Source: Chitinophagaceae bacterium (GTDB taxonomy: Bacteria; Bacteroidota; Bacteroidia; Chitinophagales; Chitinophagaceae). Taken from it: a stretch of 51,299 nt of DNA. The notes under the pieces are model-generated. The model did no database searches and was not told the origin of the DNA. It saw nothing but the letters and a program-made list of their open reading frames with translations. Below, piece by piece: positions 1 to 8,435 of the stretch. The number at the start of each line of letters is the position of its first letter. Position 1 is the stretch's first letter. The DNA is taken from positions 1 to 51,299 of the forward strand of contig JAHEMN010000010.1 of assembly GCA_024643645.1 (NCBI GenBank), read 5' to 3'. Made by a program: the position numbers and the translations under genes.

Positions 1-129
1 TTTATAAACATCATTCGCCCAATAAATTAATAAACCACTCCAGATCATAACACCTAAAACTGGAAAATTGATCCAATGAAACCATCGTATTGCCAATGGG
101 TGTTTTTTTATGATCTTTTTTTGTATCAT
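1..129 (-). CDS. Cytochrome b561-type membrane protein, N-terminal 43 residues (cut by window start)
   Basis: An open frame begins with ATG at 129 and runs leftward off the window without a stop, giving 43 residues. It contains the signature HPLAIRWFHW followed by a hydrophobic stretch (FPVLGVMIWSGLLIYW). This is how the first transmembrane helix of cytochrome b561/b6-type subunits begins, as in the membrane anchors of thiosulfate or formate dehydrogenase-type molybdoenzymes. His10 or His18 is a likely haem b ligand (family knowledge). A hairpin terminator at 183-214 separates it from the fasciclin gene upstream, so it probably has its own promoter. The partner enzyme would lie outside the window, so the substrate cannot be told. 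Confidence 0.68.
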   Translation of the reverse strand, partial: MIQKKIIKKHPLAIRWFHWINFPVLGVMIWSGLLIYWANDVYK

Positions 130-182
130 GCTTTTTGAAAGCGATTTGGTATTGCTTGCTGTACAAATTAGTAATTAATAAT

Positions 183-214
183 AAAAAAACCGGTACCTGA
201 AGATACCGGTTTTA
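183..214 (-). terminator. Intrinsic terminator of the fasciclin gene
   Basis: Read leftward, the sequence forms a stem AAACCGGTATC/GGTACCGGTTT with a short TTCA loop, followed by a run of T. It lies about 37 bases beyond the stop of the fasciclin-domain gene and before the cytochrome b start. Confidence 0.75.
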
Positions 215-250
215 GCGAGACTGTACTGTTACAGATTTATATAAAATATT

Positions 251-817
251 TTATTTAGGTAATACCACATGATCAATTACATGAATAACGCCATTACTTT
301 GGTAAACATCTTTGATTGTGACAGTTGCCATACCTCCATTTTCATCTTTTAGAATGATGTTATTTCCTTTTTTCATTGCATACAACTTACCACCTGCAAT
401 AGTAGTTAATGCTGCTGTTCCATTCCCTTCCTTAATTTTAGCTTTTAATAAGTTTGCATCTAATTTACCAGCGATAACATGGTAAGTAAGAATGCCTGTT
501 AATTTTGCTTTATTTTCTGGCTTTACCAAAGCTTCAACTGTACCTGCAGGTAACATTCCAAAAGCATCATTTGTAGGTGCGAATACAGTGAATGGTCCTG
601 CTGTCATTAAAGTTTCTACTAAACCTGCTGCTTTTACTGCGGCAACCAGTGTAGTATGATCTTTTGAATTAATGGCATTTTCCACAATGTTCTTTGAAGG
701 ATACATGGCTGCACCACCAACTTCTACAGTTTTTTCATTCATCATTGTTTGTGCAAAAGAAAAGTTAAAGGCAAGTGCAGTTACAAGCATCAGGCCTATT
801 GATTTTAAAGATTTCAT
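251..817 (-). CDS. Secreted fasciclin (FAS1) domain protein
   Basis: This 188-residue protein has an N-terminal Sec signal peptide (MKSLKSIGLMLVTALAFNFSFAQ). A single FAS1 domain fills roughly residues 45-188. The diagnostic FAS1 elements are visible: the first box around TLVAAVKAAGLVETLMTAGPFTVF, the APTNDAF motif, the YHVIAGKL segment and the closing VIHVIDHVVLP box. Bacterial single-domain FAS1 proteins are exported or surface-associated and are usually linked to adhesion or matrix interaction; the precise ligand is unknown. It has its own terminator at 183-214 and is divergent from the EVE gene. Confidence 0.93.
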   Translation of the reverse strand: MKSLKSIGLMLVTALAFNFSFAQTMMNEKTVEVGGAAMYPSKNIVENAINSKDHTTLVAAVKAAGLVETLMTAGPFTVFAPTNDAFGMLPAGTVEALVKPENKAKLTGILTYHVIAGKLDANLLKAKIKEGNGTAALTTIAGGKLYAMKKGNNIILKDENGGMATVTIKDVYQSNGVIHVIDHVVLPK

Positions 818-922
818 TCTTTTTGATTTTATTGATTGTTTTATTAAGGTTAACGGAAACAGATACGATAGCTTTTATTATTTCAGATTTAAAAAAAGAA
901 AAAAGATTTATTCACATCATTG

Positions 923-930
923 TATTTTTG
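923..930 (+). promoter_or_regulatory. Candidate -7 element for the EVE-sirtuin pair
   Basis: TATTTTTG matches the Bacteroidota -7 consensus TAnnTTTG and lies 24 bases upstream of the EVE start codon. No TTG is found at the expected -33 spacing, so the call rests on one element. Confidence 0.4.
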
Positions 931-954
931 ATAACAATCAAACGAATTACTAGT

Positions 955-1365
955 ATGGCTTACTGGCTCGCAAAATCTGAACCCTCTGTTTATAGCTGGG
1001 ATGATCTCGTAAAAGAAAAACAAACATGCTGGAGCGGTATAAGAAATTATGCAGCCCGATTACATATGCGTAATATGAAAAAAGGAGAGGAGGTCTTTTT
1101 TTATCATAGCAATGAAGGAGTTGAAATTGTAGGTATTGCTAAAGTTATTAAAGAGGCTTACCAGGATCCAACAACTGATGATGACAGATGGGTGGCAGTA
1201 GACATTAAACCTGTTAAAAAATTAAAGACACCCGTTTCACTTGATGCGATCAAAAAAGAAAAACAATTAAAAGAAATGGCCCTGGTTCGCATCAGTCGTT
1301 TATCGTTGCAACCAGTGAGTGATATAGAATGGAAAATTATCATGGAATTGGCGGGGGAGAAGTAG
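955..1365 (+). CDS. EVE domain-containing protein
   Basis: The chosen start at 955 gives 136 residues beginning MAYWLAKSEPSVYSWDDL, the classic opening of the EVE (thymocyte nuclear protein 1/Thy28-like) family. The reading frame stays open further upstream, but that extension does not resemble the family. The conserved segments WSGIRNYAARLHMRNMKKG and FFYHSNEG are present, and the length fits a stand-alone EVE domain. EVE domains are PUA-like folds that bind modified bases in DNA or RNA; the ligand of this one is not known. The sirtuin gene starts 13 bases downstream, so the two are probably co-transcribed. Confidence 0.92.
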   Translation: MAYWLAKSEPSVYSWDDLVKEKQTCWSGIRNYAARLHMRNMKKGEEVFFYHSNEGVEIVGIAKVIKEAYQDPTTDDDRWVAVDIKPVKKLKTPVSLDAIKKEKQLKEMALVRISRLSLQPVSDIEWKIIMELAGEK

Positions 1366-1378
1366 TGATCTTATATAA

Positions 1379-2059
1379 ATGAAAAAAAGAATTGTCATAT
1401 TATCCGGAGCAGGTATAAGTGCTGAAAGTGGTTTAAAAACTTTTCGGGATAGTGGTGGTCTTTGGGAAGGTTATAATGTTGAGGATGTAGCTACACCTGA
1501 AGCATGGGTAAAAGATCCGAAATTAGTTTTAGAATTTTATAACGAAAGAAGAAAGAATGTTGCAGCTGCACAACCAAACGATGCTCATAAACGAATAGCC
1601 GAGCTCGAAAAAAAGTACGATGTAAATGTAATTACTCAAAATATTGATGATCTCCATGAAAGGGCGGGGTCTTCAAATGTTTTACACCTGCATGGCGAAA
1701 TATTTAAAATGCGCAGCGAAAGAAATAATAATATCATCACTGATATAAAAGGGGATATTAATATTGGTGACAAAGCGACTGATGGCTCACAGTTACGTCC
1801 TTTTATAGTTTGGTTTGGTGAGCCTGTTGTTAAGATGGAAGAGGCAGTTCAGGTAGTTCATGCTGCGGATATATTTGTTGTGATAGGCACATCATTGGCG
1901 GTTTATCCTGCTGCAGGTCTTGTCGATTTTGTTTCAACTAAAACACCAAAATATATTATTGATAAAAAAATACCTTACACGACTTCGCTAAGAAATCTTA
2001 CACTTATTGAGAAGCCTGCAACGATAGGAATGAATGATCTTTTTGCAATGCTTATATAA
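1379..2059 (+). CDS. cobB: NAD-dependent protein deacylase, SIR2 family (CobB-like)
   Basis: This 226-residue class III-type sirtuin would remove acetyl or longer acyl groups from lysines while consuming NAD+. The NAD-binding motifs GAGISAESGLKTFRDSGGLW (residues 10-29) and TQNIDDLH (86-93) and the catalytic HGE (His105) are intact. Tyr54 and Arg57 in FYNERR match the Tyr-x-x-Arg pair that lets E. coli CobB and human SIRT5 accept succinyl-lysine. The protein contains no cysteine at all, so the usual four-cysteine zinc site between residues 108 and 140 is missing. It follows the EVE gene by 13 bases. The catalytic core looks functional. Confidence 0.93.
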   Translation: MKKRIVILSGAGISAESGLKTFRDSGGLWEGYNVEDVATPEAWVKDPKLVLEFYNERRKNVAAAQPNDAHKRIAELEKKYDVNVITQNIDDLHERAGSSNVLHLHGEIFKMRSERNNNIITDIKGDINIGDKATDGSQLRPFIVWFGEPVVKMEEAVQVVHAADIFVVIGTSLAVYPAAGLVDFVSTKTPKYIIDKKIPYTTSLRNLTLIEKPATIGMNDLFAMLI

Positions 2060-2067
2060 CTGGTCAC

Positions 2068-3573
2068 TTATTTTTTTTCCTCATTAAATTTAATAGAATA
2101 CTTTTCCAGTTCTTTTAATACAGGAACATATATTTCTTTTTCTGTTGGAATATGCAGTCCATTTAATTTTATTGTTCCGTTCAGGATATTTCTTGCAGCT
2201 ATGCCCAATGGTAAACCTACTGTTTTAGCCATAGCAGTATGCAAATTGTTTTCACCTTTTACAATCATTGAACTTTTAATACTTTGTTTTTTACCATTTA
2301 GCTCAAAGTCAATTTCATGAAGCATAACCACCATGTCTTTATCATAAGGACGTAAAGCTAGTTTTCTTTCCAGGGCAAACTGTAAAACATCCGCCGCACT
2401 GCATAGCCCTTTATTAATTATTGTATCCGAATCATCAAGCCCTAAAAAGAAAAGCTGTTTCAGTTTTAAATTAGCTTCCTGCATTTTGTAAGCCAGTATT
2501 TCTGCTGCTTTATTCTTTACTTCGTCTATTTCAATTTCTTCTAAATTGCCATTTTCGTCAGCTGTCATAAATGATTCGGGAATTTTTTTGCCATTTTCAG
2601 TAGCTTCTTTTTCTGCTTCCATCAATTGCATCAGATTCTCCATCATCCCTTTTGTCTCTTTGAATCTTTCTGATAATTGTTCGGTTAACCATTCGCTGAA
2701 ACCAACTCTGTCCATATGTTCTTTAAAAACATCCTGGAGAGACCTTCCATCCGTTTCATATTGCTCTTTTTCATCTACCAGCTTTAATTCAATAATATTT
2801 CTCCATCCAAACATGAATTCCGGATGACGTAAAGTTGTTCTTATAAAGGTGGGAATATCATCTAAGCCATATAGATGAGTATAGCTTAATGAATCCCGGT
2901 TTGGATACCAGCTTAGATCACCAATATCAGGAACTGATACCTGTCGTTCAGGTGTAAAAAGATCTTCATACTTTAAATTAATTTCTTTTCCATCCGCTCT
3001 GTAATGAGCTCCATCTTTTCCAGCCATTAATATATTTCTGGGATTCCAGCTTATTTTATAATGCCAGGGATTGTCATCGCTTTCCGGCGCAACTAATCCT
3101 CCGCAATGTGATTTAAAAGAAGTTATTCTTCCACCTTTATGTTTGATTTCATCAATGATCTTCATTGCACTCATATGATCAATTCCCGGATCTAATCCCA
3201 TTTCGCATAGAAATAGTAATTTATTTTTCTCAATCTTTGATTGCAGTTTCTTTATAGCATCATCTACGTATGAAGCGGTAAGTAGATTTTTTTTTAGTTT
3301 GACACAATCTTTTGCAACTTCAATATGCAATGAAGGGGGAAGCATGGAAATGACTATATCAGACTTCTTTATATGATTTGCCCTTTCTTCAGCGTTTTTA
3401 ATATCAAATGAATAAGCAGTTCCATAGCTGGAGTTGCCAATTTTAGAAGCTGCCAATTTCAGATCAGCATCAATTAATTCCAGATGCCAGTTCTCATTGA
3501 ATGCATTTTCGAGTAAATATTCAATTAGTATTGTTGCTGATTTTCCTGCTCCAAATAATAAAACGGTCTTCAT
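2068..3573 (-). CDS. Saccharopine dehydrogenase-family oxidoreductase
   Basis: This 501-residue protein has an N-terminal Rossmann motif (VLLFGAGKSATILIEYL) and the saccharopine-dehydrogenase hallmarks SYVDDAI, EMGLDPGIDHMSAMKIID and WYPNRDSLSYTHLYG. Family members interconvert saccharopine with glutamate and aminoadipate semialdehyde, or act on related amino acids. It is longer than the yeast enzyme Lys9 (about 446 residues). The excess is largely a charged helical insert at about residues 295-370, between two halves of the substrate domain. No lysine-ketoglutarate reductase or aminoadipate gene lies beside it, so the physiological substrate is uncertain. Its stop is only 8 bases from that of the convergent sirtuin gene. 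Confidence 0.88.
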   Translation of the reverse strand: MKTVLLFGAGKSATILIEYLLENAFNENWHLELIDADLKLAASKIGNSSYGTAYSFDIKNAEERANHIKKSDIVISMLPPSLHIEVAKDCVKLKKNLLTASYVDDAIKKLQSKIEKNKLLFLCEMGLDPGIDHMSAMKIIDEIKHKGGRITSFKSHCGGLVAPESDDNPWHYKISWNPRNILMAGKDGAHYRADGKEINLKYEDLFTPERQVSVPDIGDLSWYPNRDSLSYTHLYGLDDIPTFIRTTLRHPEFMFGWRNIIELKLVDEKEQYETDGRSLQDVFKEHMDRVGFSEWLTEQLSERFKETKGMMENLMQLMEAEKEATENGKKIPESFMTADENGNLEEIEIDEVKNKAAEILAYKMQEANLKLKQLFFLGLDDSDTIINKGLCSAADVLQFALERKLALRPYDKDMVVMLHEIDFELNGKKQSIKSSMIVKGENNLHTAMAKTVGLPLGIAARNILNGTIKLNGLHIPTEKEIYVPVLKELEKYSIKFNEEKK

Positions 3574-3740
3574 GTTTCTTAAAATTGTAATAGGTGGAAA
3601 TTAATACGAATTATCCAGAAATGAAAGGTAATTTCAACAGGGAAAAATCTATTGAATTTCAACAATTTAACTATTTCACATTCGTGGATAAATAGCCCCA
3701 AAAAACATGCTTTTTTTCAGGTTTTCATCACTTAAAAAGT

Positions 3741-3748
3741 TAGATTTG
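3741..3748 (+). promoter_or_regulatory. Candidate gyrA promoter -7 element
   Basis: TAGATTTG fits the Bacteroidota TAnnTTTG box and lies 76 bases before the gyrA start. The -33 region is T-rich but lacks a clean TTG. The 251-base gap between the divergent genes contains no other match on this strand. Confidence 0.5.
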
Positions 3749-3753
3749 CAAAC

Positions 3754-3786
3754 CTTAAAAATCTAATAAAAAAAACCATTTTTAAG
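3754..3786 (+). promoter_or_regulatory. Inverted repeat in the gyrA 5' leader
   Basis: CTTAAAAAT (3754-3762) is perfectly complementary to ATTTTTAAG (3778-3786) around a 15-base A-rich loop. It starts a few bases after the -7 box, so a transcript from there would begin at or inside this AT-rich hairpin. Its function is not known. Confidence 0.4.
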
Positions 3787-3824
3787 CCTATAAATTCAAT
3801 TAAAAAGAAGAAGGATCATTTACG

Positions 3825-6386
3825 ATGGAAGAGAACTCAAAGCCGCAGGAAACGAACGACAGTAATCGCATTATTCCCGTCAACATTGAAGAGCAAATGA
3901 AGACTGCCTACATTGATTATTCAATGTCAGTTATTGTTGGCAGGGCATTGCCAGATGTTCGGGATGGATTAAAACCAGTACATCGCCGTGTTTTATTTGC
4001 GATGAATGAATTGGGAATTCATTATAACAAGCCTTATAAAAAATCTGCCCGTATTGTGGGTGAAGTGTTAGGTAAGTACCATCCCCATGGTGATACCTCT
4101 GTTTATGATGCAATGGTACGTATGGCACAGGACTGGAATATGAGGTATACACTCATTGACAGCCAGGGTAACTTTGGTAACCAGGATGGTGATGGACCTG
4201 CTGCTATGCGTTATACAGAAGCAAGGTTAGACAGATTGGCTGAGCATCTGTTAGATGATATCGAAAAAGATACTGTCGATTTTCAATTAAATTTTGATGA
4301 TTCAGAGTCTGAACCAACAGTATTGCCTTCAAGGATACCGCAATTATTGATTAATGGATCAAGTGGTATAGCCGTTGGTATGGCAACGAATATGATGCCG
4401 CATAACTTATCAGAAGTTATTGATGGTTGTATAGCATATATCGACAATAAAGAAATTACAATAGATGAATTAATTGAACATGTAAAAGCTCCTGATTTCC
4501 CTACCGGCGGTATCATATATGGAATGGAAGGTGTAAAAGCAGGATTTCATTTCGGCCGTGGAAGGGTAGTAGTGAGAGGAAGATTAACAGTTGAAACAAA
4601 ACCAAGTGGAAGAGAGCAAATTATTATAACAGAAGTACCATACCAGGTTAACCGGGATGCTTTGACCAATAAGATCGGGGAGTTGGTCAACAATAAAGCA
4701 ATTGAAGGAATTGCTCATGTTAACAATGAATCCAATAATAAAGAAGGTACACGGCTGGTTATTGACCTCAAAAGAGATGCTATTGCTAATGTAATTGTTA
4801 ATCAGTTATATAAAATGACTGATCTGCAAACCTCTTATGGAATAAATAATGTTGCTATTGTAAAAGGTAGACCAAGGACGCTGAATCTTAAAGATCTGAT
4901 CAGTGAGTTTGTTGAATTCAGACATGAAGTAGTAGTAAGAAGAACAAAATATGAATTAAAAGAAGCGGAAAAGAGAGCACATATTTTAAAAGGATATCTT
5001 ATAGCTCTCGATCACCTGGATGAAGTAATTGCATTGATCCGGGCTTCTGCAACTCCCGATGCTGCAAAAGAAGGATTAATAAATGCAGGTTGGGGTTTGG
5101 ATGAAATTCAGGCAAAAGCAATTCTGGAACTCCGTTTACAGCGGTTGACGGGAATGGAAAGAAATAAGATCAAAGAAGAGTTTGATGAATTAATGAAACT
5201 GATAGCACACCTTAATGAATTATTAAGTAACGAAGGAATGAGGTTTGATGTTATTAAAAAAGAGCTATTAGAGATAAAGGAAAAATTTGGTGATGTGCGA
5301 AAAACAGAGATCACTTTCCTGGATGATGAAGTAAAAATAAAAGACCTGATTAAAGAAGAAGATGTTGTGATAACGATATCACATCTGGGTTATATTAAAC
5401 GTACACCTGCAGATGAATTCAGGTCTCAACGTAGGGGTGGAAGAGGAGCAAAAGGAGGAAAAACAAGAGAAGAAGATTATATCGAACATCTTTTTGTTGC
5501 TTCTACACACCATACAATGTTATTCTTTACTGAGAAAGGCAGAGTGTATTGGTTGAATGTGTATGAAATACCGGAAGGAGAGAAGACCAGTAAGGGCAGA
5601 GCCATTCAAAACCTGATGCAATTACCTCCTGATGATAAGATCAGAGCAATCATAGATGTGAAGGATCTAAAAGATGAGGAGTTTGTGAATTCTCACAATA
5701 TTGTACTATGTACCAAAAAAGGAATTATTAAAAAAACGGCATTAGAGGATTTCAGTCGTCCAAGACAAACGGGTGTAAATGCAATTAATATAATTGAGGG
5801 TGATGAACTGCTCGAAGCAAGAATGACTGATGGAAATTGTGAAATAATGATGGCTGTAAAAAGTGGAAGAGCTATTCGTTTTTCTGAGGAAAAAGTCAGG
5901 GCAACTGGTCGTGGGGCTATCGGTGTAGCAGGAATACAGGTAGATGATGATAATGATGAAGTAGTTGGAATGATCTGTCTTAACCCGGTTACGGATGCAA
6001 CCAAAACTGTAATGGTGGTTAGTGAAAAAGGATATGGTAAAAGAACAGCAGTGGATGAATACAGGTACACAAACAGGGGAGGAAAAGGAGTAAAAACCAT
6101 TAATGTTACAGAAAAAACAGGTGCATTGATTGGTATGCTTGGAGTAGAAGAAACACAGGATATCATGATCACATGTAAGAGTGGTGTTACCATCCGGATG
6201 CCGGTGAGCGGAATAAGTGAACAAGGAAGAGCTACACAAGGTGTAAAAGTGATCCGATTAGATGAAAAAGACGAAATAGCTGCTATCACTAAATTGGATG
6301 ACCAGAATGGCGATGATGAAAGCGGAGAAAATGGAGAAATTGAAGACAATAACGCAACGCAGACAGATGAAAATCCATCTACGTAG
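3825..6386 (+). CDS. gyrA: DNA gyrase subunit A
   Basis: This 853-residue type IIA topoisomerase subunit breaks and rejoins DNA during negative supercoiling. The breakage-reunion domain carries the catalytic Tyr130 in AAMRYTEARLDRL. The quinolone-resistance region reads HPHGDTSVYDAMVR, with Thr91 and Asp95 at the E. coli Ser83 and Asp87 positions. The GyrA box QRRGGRG at residues 535-541 identifies the C-terminal DNA-wrapping domain and separates GyrA from ParC. The C-terminus is a strongly acidic tail. A modest Shine-Dalgarno (AAGGA, 3811-3815) precedes the ATG. The next gene begins 43 bases after the stop and is probably in the same operon. Confidence 0.98.
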   Translation: MEENSKPQETNDSNRIIPVNIEEQMKTAYIDYSMSVIVGRALPDVRDGLKPVHRRVLFAMNELGIHYNKPYKKSARIVGEVLGKYHPHGDTSVYDAMVRMAQDWNMRYTLIDSQGNFGNQDGDGPAAMRYTEARLDRLAEHLLDDIEKDTVDFQLNFDDSESEPTVLPSRIPQLLINGSSGIAVGMATNMMPHNLSEVIDGCIAYIDNKEITIDELIEHVKAPDFPTGGIIYGMEGVKAGFHFGRGRVVVRGRLTVETKPSGREQIIITEVPYQVNRDALTNKIGELVNNKAIEGIAHVNNESNNKEGTRLVIDLKRDAIANVIVNQLYKMTDLQTSYGINNVAIVKGRPRTLNLKDLISEFVEFRHEVVVRRTKYELKEAEKRAHILKGYLIALDHLDEVIALIRASATPDAAKEGLINAGWGLDEIQAKAILELRLQRLTGMERNKIKEEFDELMKLIAHLNELLSNEGMRFDVIKKELLEIKEKFGDVRKTEITFLDDEVKIKDLIKEEDVVITISHLGYIKRTPADEFRSQRRGGRGAKGGKTREEDYIEHLFVASTHHTMLFFTEKGRVYWLNVYEIPEGEKTSKGRAIQNLMQLPPDDKIRAIIDVKDLKDEEFVNSHNIVLCTKKGIIKKTALEDFSRPRQTGVNAINIIEGDELLEARMTDGNCEIMMAVKSGRAIRFSEEKVRATGRGAIGVAGIQVDDDNDEVVGMICLNPVTDATKTVMVVSEKGYGKRTAVDEYRYTNRGGKGVKTINVTEKTGALIGMLGVEETQDIMITCKSGVTIRMPVSGISEQGRATQGVKVIRLDEKDEIAAITKLDDQNGDDESGENGEIEDNNATQTDENPST

Positions 6387-6429
6387 GGCAAAATAGAATT
6401 TTATATTTATTAATCAACACAACTCAGTA

Positions 6430-7803
6430 ATGAAAAGAATCATTTTACTACTTACGATCAGCTTGTCAATTTTTAGTGTTAGTGCACAGAACTATAAAAA
6501 CATTAAAAATCTTCTTGTTTTTAATAAGTTCGAAGAAGCCAAGACCGATTTCGATAAAGCTATAACAAATACAAAATTTGCCGGGAATGCAGAAGCATAT
6601 ATATTAAAGACAGCTATCTATGCTGGTCTTTCAATGGCTGACAAAAATAAAAATACTGCAACAGGAAATAAACTGGCTGAAGATGCTGCTGAAGCTTTTA
6701 AGAAGTACAAGGAAATGGATCCTGAAATGAGTTTGGTTAATGACCCAATCTATCAAAACGGTCCTGTAAACCTTTACTCAAATTTTTATTCTTCTGGTTA
6801 CGAAGATTATTCAAAAAACAATTGGGCTGAAGGGTATAAGAAACTGAAGAATGCAGTTGAAATGTCTGATATATTAATTGGTTTGAAATTAATTAATTCA
6901 GCGGTTGATACTAATGTACTAATACTGGCAGGAATAACAGCAGAAAAAAGTGAAAATAAAGATGATGCTGCAAAATATTATAGTCGGTTGGCTGATGCAA
7001 AAGTTGCCGGAGAAGGCTTTGAGAGTATTTATCGCTATCTGGTAAGTTATTATTTTGGAAAGAAGGATATGGCAACTTTCGAAAAGTATAAGAAGTTGGG
7101 TAGTGAATTGTTTCCAGCAAGTGAATATTTTAGTTATGATAAAGTCGACTTCGCTGTTGGACTTGCAGAAGGATTTACTAATAAAACAAAAGCATTAGAG
7201 GAAGTATTAGCTACTGATCCCAATAATTATAAAGCTAACCAGATTATGGGTGAATTGTTATATGATACTTTGAACTCAGACAAAGAAGGCGCTGTATTAC
7301 CTGCAAATGCTGATGAACTGGAAAAGCAGATGGTAAGTTCTTTTAAAAAGGCTGCTGCAGTAAAACCAAATTTTGAAATACCTTATTTATATATAGGGGA
7401 TCATTTTATTAATAAAGCAGCAACTACTAATGATGCAAGAGCAGCACATGTAAATGATATGAAAGCAAGAACAAAGCCTGGCACAATGGCTTCGAAAGAA
7501 GATATAGCTAAAAGAGATTTGCTGGATAAAAAATATGGAGAAGAATTAGAGCAGGCAAGGGAACCTTATGTATCAGCAGCTTCAATTCTTGCTGCAAGAG
7601 CAAAAGCTGAAAATGGATTAGAGATCAGAGATAAAGAGCAATATAAAAAGGCGATCAATTACCTGGCTGAAATTTTTGCCTATAAAAGAATTCAATCAAA
7701 AGGAAAACCTGCTGATATAGCTAAATATTCTGCAGAAGAAAAGAAGTGGAATGATCTTTATGATACAATAAATGATATTCCCACTTTAAAAAAGGGGCAC
7801 TAA
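6430..7803 (+). CDS. Secreted TPR-like protein downstream of gyrA
   Basis: This 457-residue protein has a Sec signal peptide (MKRIILLLTISLSIFSVSAQ) and a body of helical, TPR-like repeats. Recognisable repeat pieces are FNKFEEAKTDFDKAI, NWAEGYKKLKNAVEM, DDAAKYYSRLADAK and FKKAAAVKPNFEIPYLYIGD. Such periplasmic TPR proteins act as protein-interaction scaffolds; I cannot assign a partner. It follows gyrA by 43 bases with no terminator between and ends at a strong hairpin (7814-7846). That suggests co-transcription with gyrase. From memory, a TPR gene after gyrA recurs in Bacteroidota, which a synteny search could confirm. Confidence 0.88.
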   Translation: MKRIILLLTISLSIFSVSAQNYKNIKNLLVFNKFEEAKTDFDKAITNTKFAGNAEAYILKTAIYAGLSMADKNKNTATGNKLAEDAAEAFKKYKEMDPEMSLVNDPIYQNGPVNLYSNFYSSGYEDYSKNNWAEGYKKLKNAVEMSDILIGLKLINSAVDTNVLILAGITAEKSENKDDAAKYYSRLADAKVAGEGFESIYRYLVSYYFGKKDMATFEKYKKLGSELFPASEYFSYDKVDFAVGLAEGFTNKTKALEEVLATDPNNYKANQIMGELLYDTLNSDKEGAVLPANADELEKQMVSSFKKAAAVKPNFEIPYLYIGDHFINKAATTNDARAAHVNDMKARTKPGTMASKEDIAKRDLLDKKYGEELEQAREPYVSAASILAARAKAENGLEIRDKEQYKKAINYLAEIFAYKRIQSKGKPADIAKYSAEEKKWNDLYDTINDIPTLKKGH

Positions 7804-7813
7804 TAAAATATTC

Positions 7814-7846
7814 TTAAACCCCAATACTTAACCTATTGGGGTTTAA
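7814..7846 (+). terminator. Hairpin ending the gyrA-TPR transcript
   Basis: TTAAACCCCAATA (7814-7826) pairs perfectly with TATTGGGGTTTAA (7834-7846) over 13 base pairs around a 7-base loop. There is no long U-tract after it, so it may be a weak terminator or a 3'-end-protecting hairpin. Confidence 0.65.
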
Positions 7847-7925
7847 TTGCTAGAATCTATTTAACATAATATAAATTATAGGAAAATGAGTAATTTTAAA
7901 ATCCATAAATTGTAAGAGGCCATAT

Positions 7926-8435
7926 ATGAACCTTAATTCAAAAATATTAGCTGATCATACCAAAGCCAACTGCGAAGAAATAATAAACTGGGTTGGCATA
8001 GATCAGAAACGTTTTGATGAACTAGTCGATTTATTTGTAAGTAATGATAAAATCATTGCACAAAGATCCGGCTGGCCACTAAGTTATATTGCAATTGAAA
8101 ATCCTCAACTTGCCAGAAAACATATCGGAAAGCTTTTAAAGAATCTAAAGAAAAAAGGAATTCATGCTGCTGTAAAGCGAAATACGATCCGTTTGTTACA
8201 AAATGTAACAATACCTGAAAAATACCAGGGAGATGTTATGAATATTTGTTTTGATTATATTCAATCAAATGTAGAAAAACCGGCTATAAAGGCTTTTTCT
8301 TTGGCAGTATTATATAATCTATCAAAACAGTATCCTGAAATTCAACAGGAATTAAAGACAATTATCGAAGACAGACAAGATTTTGAATCAGCAGCATTTA
8401 ACGCCAGAGCCAGACATATCCTTAAGCGCCTTTAG
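7926..8435 (+). CDS. HEAT-like helical repeat protein
   Basis: This 169-residue protein is predicted almost wholly alpha-helical. Its helix pairs are typical of HEAT/ARM folds, for example IAQRSGWPLSYIAIENPQLA, AAVKRNTIRLLQNVTIPEKY and KPAIKAFSLAVLYNLSKQYP. There is no signal peptide or membrane segment, so it is cytoplasmic. Such small repeat proteins usually mediate protein contacts; no function is assignable. Its 3' end overlaps the 3' end of the convergent NADH dehydrogenase gene by 14 bases. Confidence 0.82.
   Translation: MNLNSKILADHTKANCEEIINWVGIDQKRFDELVDLFVSNDKIIAQRSGWPLSYIAIENPQLARKHIGKLLKNLKKKGIHAAVKRNTIRLLQNVTIPEKYQGDVMNICFDYIQSNVEKPAIKAFSLAVLYNLSKQYPEIQQELKTIIEDRQDFESAAFNARARHILKRL

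Noticed and set aside
775-954. Upstream extension of the EVE gene to 775
   Set aside because: The extra N-terminal sequence is antisense to the fasciclin signal region and intergenic DNA. The EVE family normally begins at MAYWLAKSEP, and a candidate -7 box lies inside the extension.
955-2059. EVE plus SIR2 as an antiphage defence module
   Set aside because: The sirtuin is a complete CobB-type deacylase of ordinary length with the Tyr-x-x-Arg pair. It is not the SIR2-like NADase domain of defence systems, and no effector, nuclease or mobile-element context is present.
5693-6391. Long minus-strand open frames inside gyrA
   Set aside because: Their products are serine/threonine/proline-rich without family resemblance and lie wholly antisense to a clear gyrA; they are codon-bias shadows.
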